This document shows, in pieces, positions 1 to 6,297 of a DNA stretch of 6,859 bases. Made by a program: the position numbers and the translations under genes. The notes under the pieces are model-generated. The model saw only the letters and a list, made by a program, of their open reading frames with translations, had not been told where the DNA came from and made no database searches. Positions within the stretch are counted from its first letter, which is position 1. Every line of letters begins with the position of its first letter. This stretch comes from Microcaldota archaeon (GTDB lineage: Archaea; Micrarchaeota; Micrarchaeia; Anstonellales; Bilamarchaeaceae), in NCBI GenBank assembly GCA_013331535.1, contig DUGF01000070.1:1-6859 (forward strand), given 5' to 3'.

Positions 1-1
1 C

Positions 2-640
2 GGGAGAAAAATCATTCTTGCTTTTCAGGGTATCGGGCCTTTTACGACTAAGATGGGGGAGTGGTGCGCCAGGTATGCCGTGAGGCGAGCCGCGTTTATT
101 TCCGTTAGGGATGCCCTTTCTTTTGAGAGGATTAAAGGGTGGCAAAAGAACACAGAAGTTGTACAAACATGCGATCCCGTTATATCGCTGATAAAAGCCA
201 AAATTCAGAGTACCGATACAAAAAATGTGCTCGCGATTATTCCGCGCGGAAATTCCACGGGTACTTTTACCGCGAAGGCTTTAGAAGAGGTTCACAGCAA
301 AAATTGGAATCGGATAATTATAATCTCCATGCAGGGTTCTGATAGAAGCGAGAATAAATATTGTCTGTCGCTGGCTAAGCTTTCGGAAGGCAGGATTATG
401 AAAGTCAAAACAATGGATGAACTTGTATCTGCGGTTGGATGCGCCTCAAAAGTTATTTCTCAAAGGTATCATGGAGCTTTGGCGGCGAAGATCATGGGGA
501 AAGAAATCGATGTAATTAAGCAGAGCGAGAATGACAAGCTTGAGTCGGTTGAAACTTTTGATTCTGCGGGGGCTTTTACACTGCTTTCTGCTGGAGAGGA
601 GAGTCTCGCAAAAGCACTATCGGCAAAACTGAATGTTTGA
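2..640 (+). CDS. csaB: CsaB-like polysaccharide pyruvyl transferase, C-terminal part (5' end outside window)
   Basis: This reading frame is open from base 2 to a TGA stop at 638-640, so about 212 residues of a protein that is normally 300 residues or more are visible; the start lies to the left. The family transfers a pyruvate ketal from phosphoenolpyruvate to a sugar of a secondary cell-wall polysaccharide, which in S-layer bacteria makes the ligand for SLH-domain proteins. The fragment starts in a family-like segment (AFQGIGPFTTK), then shows an arginine-aspartate motif (ISVRDALSFERIKGW) followed by the CDP segment that matches the usual 'ADPAF' region. Later it has RGNSTGTF and the C-terminal SQRYHGALAA block around base 461, which matches the conserved R-x-H signature of the family (usually RLH, here RYH). 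An internal ATG at 53 is in frame but is not the real start, because conserved sequence precedes it. The family call is firm. The exact acceptor, and the symbol csaB rather than a relative, are inference. Confidence 0.82.
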   Translation, partial: GRKIILAFQGIGPFTTKMGEWCARYAVRRAAFISVRDALSFERIKGWQKNTEVVQTCDPVISLIKAKIQSTDTKNVLAIIPRGNSTGTFTAKALEEVHSKNWNRIIIISMQGSDRSENKYCLSLAKLSEGRIMKVKTMDELVSAVGCASKVISQRYHGALAAKIMGKEIDVIKQSENDKLESVETFDSAGAFTLLSAGEESLAKALSAKLNV

Positions 641-646
641 TATAAT
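638..646 (+). promoter_or_regulatory. Extended -10 promoter element overlapping the csaB-like stop codon
   Basis: The sequence TGATATAAT contains a perfect TATAAT hexamer (641-646) preceded by the TGn extension that often replaces a -35 box. No good TTGACA match lies 16-18 bases upstream. Only eight bases separate the hexamer from the ATG at 655, so transcription would begin at or within a base or two of that start codon. This would give a leaderless mRNA for the 138-residue gene, consistent with the missing Shine-Dalgarno sequence. It is a sequence match only; promoter activity is inferred. Confidence 0.55.
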
Positions 647-654
647 AGTTGTAA

Positions 655-1071
655 ATGATGACGACTTTGTATCTTACGGCACAGGAAAAAAGCCTTTTTA
701 ACGGTTTGCCGGACGCCATCAAGCAGGGGTGGGCTGTCGAGGCCGAAAAATCGGACGCTTATGAGACTCCGGAAGTCCTCAGAATGAGGATGCAGATGGT
801 TGACCTAAGCAAATACCCGTCTGCTTTGGGAATTCTTGAAAGACTCAAAAGCGGGGAGGATTTGAGGAACATAAATCTGGATGGCTTGAGTCCGGATGTG
901 TTAAGAGAGCTCGCTTTTACGATAGGCGCCAAAGGAATGACAGTTCTTATTTCGCGCCTTCTCAAATCGGCGCGGACGGACAAGGATATAGAAGGGCTCG
1001 CAGGAATGTCCCTTATAAGGCATGAGATTCTTGAAGTAAATTCTTCCATTTCGTACTCCAATAAGAAATGA
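655..1071 (+). CDS. Uncharacterised 138-residue soluble protein, first gene of the three-gene cassette
   Basis: I do not recognise a named family. The protein has no signal peptide or membrane segment and looks mainly helical. It opens with a short strand-like piece (TLYLTAQEKSLFNGLPDAI), then a helical body with mixed charge. A C-terminal half includes LRELAFTIGAKGMTVLISRLL, about residues 82-102, followed by a helix ending near RHEILE. The start is an ATGATG pair at 655/658. No Shine-Dalgarno sequence precedes it, but a perfect -10 hexamer sits eight bases upstream, so the ATG at 655 is probably the 5' end of a leaderless transcript. The gene ends in TGA at 1069-1071 and overlaps the next gene by four bases (ATGA), which suggests coupled translation. 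A small partner or regulator of the two membrane-associated proteins downstream is possible, but that rests on position alone. Codon choice resembles the flanking housekeeping genes rather than the AT-rich large gene. Confidence 0.8.
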   Translation: MMTTLYLTAQEKSLFNGLPDAIKQGWAVEAEKSDAYETPEVLRMRMQMVDLSKYPSALGILERLKSGEDLRNINLDGLSPDVLRELAFTIGAKGMTVLISRLLKSARTDKDIEGLAGMSLIRHEILEVNSSISYSNKK

Positions 1072-1745
1072 TGACCGACGCGTCTCCCGAAGTGCCGAAG
1101 GCGGAACGAAAAGAACGGTTTGAGTTCCCTGTTTTTAAAACGCGCGAGGAACTCGGCGAATACCTTGATGAAGTTGGTTATGACATCGACCGCCTTGGCG
1201 CGCTTGGCGATTCGGTTTCCGACCGTGAAAAGCTTTTAATGGCACTGCAGGAAAAACATCCCGCTCTAAACGGCCAGGCAAGCGCGCTTATAGAACACCT
1301 GCGGCTTAATCATCAGGAGCTTGAGCGAAAAGAAGGCTGGTTTAAGAGTTTTATAAAGCTTCCGGGAAGAGCAATGAAAGCCGCTTGGGAGACTATAAAA
1401 GCCCACCCGTACATAACGACGGCGGTCGTTATCGCCTTAACCGCGGCCGCGCTTTATTACACTGGAGCGGGCGCAAGCGCAGTGGGCTGGATAAAATCCA
1501 AGTTGCTCGGTTCTATGATCGGCGAGGGGGCGGCGCAGGCGCAGCAGGCCGCTCAAGGAGCCGCGGAAGCTGTCGGGGAAGCCGCTGGGGAGGCGGGAGA
1601 AGCAGCTGTCGAAGCCGCCAGACAAGCCACAGAAACTGTTGGTGATATTATTCCGGATATTTTGGAGGGCGCTCAAGATATAGGGAACATACCTGGTTCA
1701 TCTGCAGGGGCAGGCGGTACATTGCCAAATATACCAGGAATATAA
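1068..1745 (+). CDS. Uncharacterised 225-residue single-pass membrane protein with Ala/Gly/Glu-rich tail
   Basis: I do not recognise the family. Residues 1 to about 110 are soluble, charged and probably helical (FPVFKTREELGEYLDEVGYD near the start). One hydrophobic segment follows at about residues 115-131 (YITTAVVIALTAAALYY), continuing into a small-residue stretch to W141. Basic residues lie before it (KLPGRAMKAAW) and there is no N-terminal signal peptide, so the N-terminal domain is probably cytoplasmic by the positive-inside rule. Residues 152 to about 195 are dominated by Ala, Gly and Glu, with likely amphipathic helix, and a Gly/Pro-rich end carries NIPG twice. The tail DNA is strikingly GC-rich (43 of 60 bases in 1561-1620). 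The ATG at 1068 overlaps the preceding TGA as ATGA; a second ATG follows at 1071. It stops with TAA at 1743-1745, 10 bases before the large gene. It may anchor a complex formed with its neighbours; this is inference. Confidence 0.8.
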   Translation: MMTDASPEVPKAERKERFEFPVFKTREELGEYLDEVGYDIDRLGALGDSVSDREKLLMALQEKHPALNGQASALIEHLRLNHQELERKEGWFKSFIKLPGRAMKAAWETIKAHPYITTAVVIALTAAALYYTGAGASAVGWIKSKLLGSMIGEGAAQAQQAAQGAAEAVGEAAGEAGEAAVEAARQATETVGDIIPDILEGAQDIGNIPGSSAGAGGTLPNIPGI

Positions 1746-1746
1746 C
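1741..1746 (+). promoter_or_regulatory. Possible weak -10 element (TATAAC) before the large gene
   Basis: TATAAC matches the -10 consensus in five of six bases and overlaps the stop codon of the 225-residue gene. It sits nine bases before the ATG at 1756, almost the same geometry as the better element at 641-646. There is no TGn extension. A TTGCCA sequence at 1722-1727 resembles a -35 box but the 13-base spacing is too short. The following bases are T-rich (ACTTTGTTTTT) and contain no Shine-Dalgarno sequence. The similarity may be chance, because the final codons happen to read ATA TAA. Confidence 0.25.
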
Positions 1747-1755
1747 TTTGTTTTT

Positions 1756-4700
1756 ATGACACAAATATCAAAAGAAACATTTCAAAACTCTCCTGATCCT
1801 ATACAGGCAAATGAAAATGAACCCCAAAAGATACTTAAACTGTTGGATGTCGATGTGTTGCACAGAGGGTCGATTTCTAAAATAATAGATCTGTTGCGTA
1901 AGGAGCCCGTTTTATTGGAATCTATTAAACCGGACCAAAAGAAAAACCTTGATATTGATAATGCTCTTCTGTCAAAAATTCATTTACAGGTACAAGGACA
2001 AATTGAAAGCTTGTCGGGTGTTGATAAATTTACAGGCCAACAGCGGCAAGAAGTATTATTAGCACTTGGTCGATATGCATATGCGTACAACAAGTATCAT
2101 ATCAAGTGGGCAAGGCCGGATAGGACCATAGATATTCCGTCTCCTATTCTTTCTCTTGTTACAAAAGATCACTTACAATCTGAATTCAATAAAGATCAAT
2201 ACATAAAATATCACGGCTTGCATGGGGCAATGTCAATAAATGAAGATATGATTCCGGACTGGGAAAATGCATTATCTCACTTATTGCTTGGTCCTGAATT
2301 AGTGGTGAGTACAAAGGATAAACAAGCGACTGAATGGAGGAATGAATTCGATGTTCTCATTGCTAAAAGAGGCCGAGCCGCAAAGATTTTGCAGGAGGTC
2401 ATTGAGAAATCCAAAAGCGGCGAACAAGTAAATCAGAAAATTCAGGATGAAATATTCAGAGAGCTTGCTGAGTATTTGAATTTATTAAACCAATATCATG
2501 TGAAGTGGAAAGCAAATTATAGATATGTCGAGCTGCCGGAGTTTTTAGCTGAAAAAGTTGAATTGAATGCTCGACAAAATACTGCAGTTGCCACTTCGGC
2601 ACGCATTATGGATTACCAGCATCATCTTACAGAAAATGATGATCGGGCAGACAGGCTTTCAGATACTGCAAAAAATTTGCTCATTAGAATGGTTGGGAAA
2701 AATCTGCGGCTCAAATATTGCATAATCCCGTGTTTGGATAATGGAAAGCCGAAGAAAGAAGATCAGGCGTATATATCTGTTATAGAAGGAATCGGATATG
2801 AGCCAACTCAAGAAAATATAAAAGCTTTAAAGCTGATAGTCGCGTACATTTCTGAGCACCTAAAATCCATAGACGATTGTGTTAAGAATCAGGGCTTGGC
2901 AGACAGAGGAGAAGTGCGTTTATATCAGGCTTTGGAACAATCAAGTTTTTTGCCCGGAGTTCAGGATATTACAGACGGCCTCTCAAAGGTCATTGCTGAC
3001 AAATCAACTGAATTTATAAAAGAAGGGAAAATAATTAAGTTAACCCCGGGCCAGGTGCCTGATTTGTCTCAGATCAAGACCGGTTTCAGTGTAGATAGCA
3101 TTCCGCCTGCGCTTCGTGAGCAGATAGAAAGTGAAATACTTAGAGAAGTCGCTCAAAAAGAGGAATTTAAAGATTTGTCAGAATCAGAATTGCGCAATCA
3201 TTTAAGTAAAGCATTGGAATATTTGTACGGTAAAGAGCGGGATATACCCCTCAAAAACAGAAAAGTAAATTATGGCGAATTGGAAAAAGTTGAACAGGAA
3301 ATCGTAGAAATAATGGTGAGAAAAGTTGCAAATGATACTACAGTTTCTGCGTTGAGAGCCTCTCTGTTTATTGATGCAGATACGGATGATCAATGGCAGT
3401 TACAGGCCATTAAGGCATTCGAAGAGATGTTAGATCCTAATGAAGGATCGTTAAAGAATATGGATATTGCAAATCTATATTATCTGCTAAGGCTTTCTCA
3501 AGAATCTTCAAGCAAGCCGGGGCCGAATCTGATGCTTGCAATGGAATCATTAAGTTTGCTTAGGCAAGATCATAGAAATAAAAAGACTGTTATCAATCTT
3601 GAATCGCAGCTGTTCAATAGAGTTGTATCTATATTTATAGATGTTGCAAAAGATAAAGGTGCAGAAAGTTTTACAGAGGCCATGAAAAAAATAAATATTC
3701 CGCCAGAGCATCAAACTACGGTTAGAAATGTGGGTGAAACAATCAGGTTAAAAACAGCAGATGCAATACAGGAAGCGATAGACAGGTCTTTGGCAGAAGC
3801 AAGAAACTTTCCAATTTTTTGGATCGCAGGAATCATTACCGGAACTGCAGCTGTGGGTATTCCTGTCGGTATAAAGGTTCGTAGAGTCACCTATCAATTA
3901 AATGCCGGCAGATTGCATAAATTTTATACGGATTCAATTGAGAGTACTGATGATCTAATAAAATTCAGGAGAGCTTTTAAACTTAGTGAATCAATAACTA
4001 TTGAACAGATTAGGAGTGCAAGAATCGAGGCGAAGAATATCTATGGCGAAATAACAGATTTGCAAAGCAGATTCTATATTTTTGAAAGAAGCAGATTAAA
4101 CAAAAGTGGGAATGCGCTTATTTCTTCCATGGAGACATCTGAATTTGAGAGGTATGGAAAACAAATAAGAAAACAATTTTCAAAATCACCGGAAAATGCC
4201 GCCAGGATTCTAAGCAGTTTTGAGTCTGATCCAGCAAAGCTCCAAGAAATTCTTGTTAAATCAGGATATACTGCCGAGCAGGCGAAAGAAGGCGTTAGGT
4301 TTCTGCAATCGGAGGCTTTGAAGATTGAGAGCGCAGAAGACTTAATGCGGAAGTTTGACGATTTGTATCAACAACTGGATGACATTGAAAATATGCCTGA
4401 TCCTGCCGCAAGAAAAACCGCTCGCGATGCTTTTCGGAAGAAAGTTGAAACATATATGGCGGAACTGGGAACATTTGAAAAAGCCGAAGGTTCAGCCGGA
4501 TTGCGCCGCGATTTAAGCCAGCGTCTTCTGGCGAAAGTTGCCGGGGATAATATTGAAATGACTGATGAATTGTGGGAAGCGATATTGAAAGCGCATGCTT
4601 CGGATTCTTTGATAGAGAAAACTGCAGTTTTAAAGAACGCATGCGATAAAATCGGAGGTTTGTCTGATGTTCAAAAAACTGCTGTGGTTCGCAGATTCAT

Positions 4701-6249
4701 CAGGCTGGGCATCACCGGAGAAATACCCTCCGCGCTAAGGTCTTCTGTCAACAGCATTGAACAGGCGCGTTTATTGCTTGAATACATCGAGCCGGATCAA
4801 GTGGTCCAATTTTTAAGGGAGTTGCCGAAAAAATTGCCGAGCCTGCATCCATCTGAATTTACTGACCTTATTCAAAAAGCTAAGCAATGTTTTGCGGGTA
4901 CTGCAGATGTCATCTCGGACATAAACAGGGTAGAACGCGCATGCAAATTAGCACTTGACTCTCTTGAAATTGGAAATATTTCCAGGGCTGGAGCAAGGAT
5001 AGCAGGTAAGGCGCTATTGGTATTTGGTGTTCTTTTGGATGGGTATTTCCTGAATGTAACTTATCAAGAATTGGAAGATGCCAAGAAAAATGGACGCAAG
5101 AACCAGGAGGAAATTCTAAGGGATAAGCTATTTTCACAAATATCCGAGGTTGGCGCCGCGACATTTGGAGTTCCGGCAGCTTTTGCCGCTGGCGGCCCTA
5201 TTGGATGGGCGCTTCTTGGAGGATTGTTTGTAAAAGGAGCTGCATCAAATTATTTGTATGACTATGCATTGGCAAACGATACAGATAATTATCAGGTTTT
5301 CAGATCCATGAAGGCCCAGGATCTAATGGCAGTAATGAAAGGTAAGATGGATTGGAAAGTTGAAAATATGCCTGATTGGTTCGTAAAAAGGCTGCCTGAA
5401 ATTTTAACGCCTGTCGAAAACGGCAAGGGGTCCATTGAGTATCGCAGGGCCGCGGCATTGTACGCATATTTATATAATAACAAAGCGGTTTCTTTCACGT
5501 CGGAAGATGAAGCTTATTTGCGCACTATTTGCAGAGATGAAAAGAAAATTGATGAACAGCGAATGTTGGTGCTTAGAGATAAAATCGGTCAATTCTATAC
5601 CGATATGCAGTCATTTCTTGAGAGAAATAAAGATATACTTTCTAAGTTTTCAATTTCTGAACGTCTTGAGTATGCGCAAAGTTTTGCCGAGTTGAAACAT
5701 TTGCAACGCAGAGCTCATGAGTTGGAAAATCTTGAAATATTTGAATCGGAGCTGGAAAAGCTAAAAGCAATCAATCCTCGTCTAAAATCCGATTTAATGT
5801 TAGATACCTCAGCGGAAGCTGATGAGAGTATGTTTGCTTATCTGGACGCATTTAACAATGATAAATTGCAATCGCTGTATTATCCGTACCTAATGCAAAT
5901 GGTATTGGAAAAAAATGGCGAATCGAAAAGAGATCAGTTCATACTGCAGGTAATGGATACAGTTTTTTTGCATGATTATGCTGATTATTTAAGTGATGTT
6001 TCAAGCGCAAGTGATAGTTTTGCGGAATACAGAAGGAATAAAACTTTTGGGGAAATATTGTATTTTGAAATTAATAAGCTGTTTGTTTCTCCCAAAACGT
6101 TAGAGGAATTTGTGGCGTTTATGCAGGACTTAAGGGCAAAATTGCGTAAATTTATGGATGAAGATAAAACTCTCGATCCTCACAGAGAGCGTCCAGCATT
6201 TGGCCGAGCAGATCTTAATTGGGAGCGAGAAGGCAGGAAAAGAGACTAA
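1756..6249 (+). CDS. Uncharacterised 1497-residue, mainly helical, membrane-associated protein
   Basis: I do not recognise a named family and see no catalytic motif. The N-terminus is hydrophilic with no signal peptide. A module of about 60 residues appears twice (about 76-135 and 209-268), most clearly as NKYHIKW at 112-118 and NQYHVKW at 245-251. Residues 300-680 are charged and helical. A hydrophobic segment spans about 685-706 (FPIFWIAGIITGTAAVGIPV) and is followed by KVRR. A long helical region with coiled-coil character comes next. A second hydrophobic helix lies at 1082-1103 (KALLVFGVLLDGYFL), then a charged linker, then a glycine-rich hydrophobic segment at 1132-1163 (AAGGPIGWALLGGLF). 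The C-terminal third is helical and ends with a basic and acidic hydrophilic tail. The start ATG lies 10 bases after the preceding stop with no Shine-Dalgarno sequence. Most of the gene is AT-rich, unlike its neighbours. The single uninterrupted frame of 4.5 kb argues for a functional gene. A structural, secretion-related or toxin-like role is open. Confidence 0.88.
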   Translation: MTQISKETFQNSPDPIQANENEPQKILKLLDVDVLHRGSISKIIDLLRKEPVLLESIKPDQKKNLDIDNALLSKIHLQVQGQIESLSGVDKFTGQQRQEVLLALGRYAYAYNKYHIKWARPDRTIDIPSPILSLVTKDHLQSEFNKDQYIKYHGLHGAMSINEDMIPDWENALSHLLLGPELVVSTKDKQATEWRNEFDVLIAKRGRAAKILQEVIEKSKSGEQVNQKIQDEIFRELAEYLNLLNQYHVKWKANYRYVELPEFLAEKVELNARQNTAVATSARIMDYQHHLTENDDRADRLSDTAKNLLIRMVGKNLRLKYCIIPCLDNGKPKKEDQAYISVIEGIGYEPTQENIKALKLIVAYISEHLKSIDDCVKNQGLADRGEVRLYQALEQSSFLPGVQDITDGLSKVIADKSTEFIKEGKIIKLTPGQVPDLSQIKTGFSVDSIPPALREQIESEILREVAQKEEFKDLSESELRNHLSKALEYLYGKERDIPLKNRKVNYGELEKVEQEIVEIMVRKVANDTTVSALRASLFIDADTDDQWQLQAIKAFEEMLDPNEGSLKNMDIANLYYLLRLSQESSSKPGPNLMLAMESLSLLRQDHRNKKTVINLESQLFNRVVSIFIDVAKDKGAESFTEAMKKINIPPEHQTTVRNVGETIRLKTADAIQEAIDRSLAEARNFPIFWIAGIITGTAAVGIPVGIKVRRVTYQLNAGRLHKFYTDSIESTDDLIKFRRAFKLSESITIEQIRSARIEAKNIYGEITDLQSRFYIFERSRLNKSGNALISSMETSEFERYGKQIRKQFSKSPENAARILSSFESDPAKLQEILVKSGYTAEQAKEGVRFLQSEALKIESAEDLMRKFDDLYQQLDDIENMPDPAARKTARDAFRKKVETYMAELGTFEKAEGSAGLRRDLSQRLLAKVAGDNIEMTDELWEAILKAHASDSLIEKTAVLKNACDKIGGLSDVQKTAVVRRFIRLGITGEIPSALRSSVNSIEQARLLLEYIEPDQVVQFLRELPKKLPSLHPSEFTDLIQKAKQCFAGTADVISDINRVERACKLALDSLEIGNISRAGARIAGKALLVFGVLLDGYFLNVTYQELEDAKKNGRKNQEEILRDKLFSQISEVGAATFGVPAAFAAGGPIGWALLGGLFVKGAASNYLYDYALANDTDNYQVFRSMKAQDLMAVMKGKMDWKVENMPDWFVKRLPEILTPVENGKGSIEYRRAAALYAYLYNNKAVSFTSEDEAYLRTICRDEKKIDEQRMLVLRDKIGQFYTDMQSFLERNKDILSKFSISERLEYAQSFAELKHLQRRAHELENLEIFESELEKLKAINPRLKSDLMLDTSAEADESMFAYLDAFNNDKLQSLYYPYLMQMVLEKNGESKRDQFILQVMDTVFLHDYADYLSDVSSASDSFAEYRRNKTFGEILYFEINKLFVSPKTLEEFVAFMQDLRAKLRKFMDEDKTLDPHRERPAFGRADLNWEREGRKRD
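1981..2160 (+). repeat. Internal protein repeat, copy 1 (residues about 76-135 of the large protein)
   Basis: This segment aligns without gaps to residues 209-268 at a constant offset of 133. In the best part (residues 107-128 against 240-261) I count 8 identities in 22, with further I/V, D/E, I/L and K/Q replacements. The core is Y-x4-N-x-Y-H-[IV]-K-W, followed by R-x-[IV]-[DE]-[IL]-P. The DNA has diverged, so this is an old domain duplication rather than a recent tandem repeat. No third copy was seen. Confidence 0.7.
2380..2559 (+). repeat. Internal protein repeat, copy 2 (residues about 209-268 of the large protein)
   Basis: This is the second copy of the module at residues 76-135. Invariant positions include Y240, N245, Y247, H248, K250, W251, R256 and P261, matching Y107, N112, Y114, H115, K117, W118, R123 and P128. 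The region before the core is also similar in pattern, with I216-E217 matching I83-E84 and E232 matching E99. The predicted unit is a helix followed by an extended segment. Its function is unknown. Confidence 0.7.
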
Positions 6250-6276
6250 TCACTCGCTTAAGTAAAACGAAAAAGG

Positions 6277-6289
6277 CATCATAATGATG
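6277..6289. other. Short perfect inverted repeat and possible -10 element in the lepA leader
   Basis: CATCAT and ATGATG flank a single A, giving a 13-base perfect inverted repeat inside the 48-base gap before lepA. It overlaps CATAAT (6280-6285), a five-of-six -10 match. A weak TTAAGT lies 16 bases upstream of that hexamer at 6258-6263. If used, transcription would begin about five bases before the lepA ATG. It could be an operator-like site, but it is short and AT-rich and may be chance. It makes a poor terminator, because a realistic stem is only four base pairs. Confidence 0.25.
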
Positions 6290-6297
6290 TTGTGTTT

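Noticed and set aside
53..640. Treating ATG 53 as the true start of the pyruvyl transferase
   Set aside because: The frame is open to the left edge and the residues before it (AFQGIGPFTTK) match conserved family sequence, so the gene is cut by the window.
1385..1645. Overlapping + strand frame rich in Arg and Gly inside the 225-residue gene
   Set aside because: Its Arg/Gly/Ser composition is what the GC-rich Ala/Gly codons give when read out of frame; there is no independent evidence of translation.
1722..1746. Full sigma-70 promoter TTGCCA plus TATAAC before the large gene
   Set aside because: The spacing is 13 bases, well short of the usual 16-18, so only a weak -10 element was recorded.
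3373..3408. DADTDD at residues 540-545 of the large protein as an EF-hand or dockerin calcium loop
   Set aside because: The D-x-D-x-D pattern fits the first three ligands, but there is no glycine at position 6 and no acidic residue at position 12.
4295..4642. Minus-strand open frame of 115 codons within the large gene
   Set aside because: It lies wholly inside a well-supported long coding frame, has low-complexity Ser/Leu/Pro content with no recognisable domain and no start signals; a shadow frame.
6250..6297. Rho-independent terminator between the large gene and lepA
   Set aside because: The only inverted repeat allows a four-base-pair stem at best, is AT-rich and is not followed by an uninterrupted T run.
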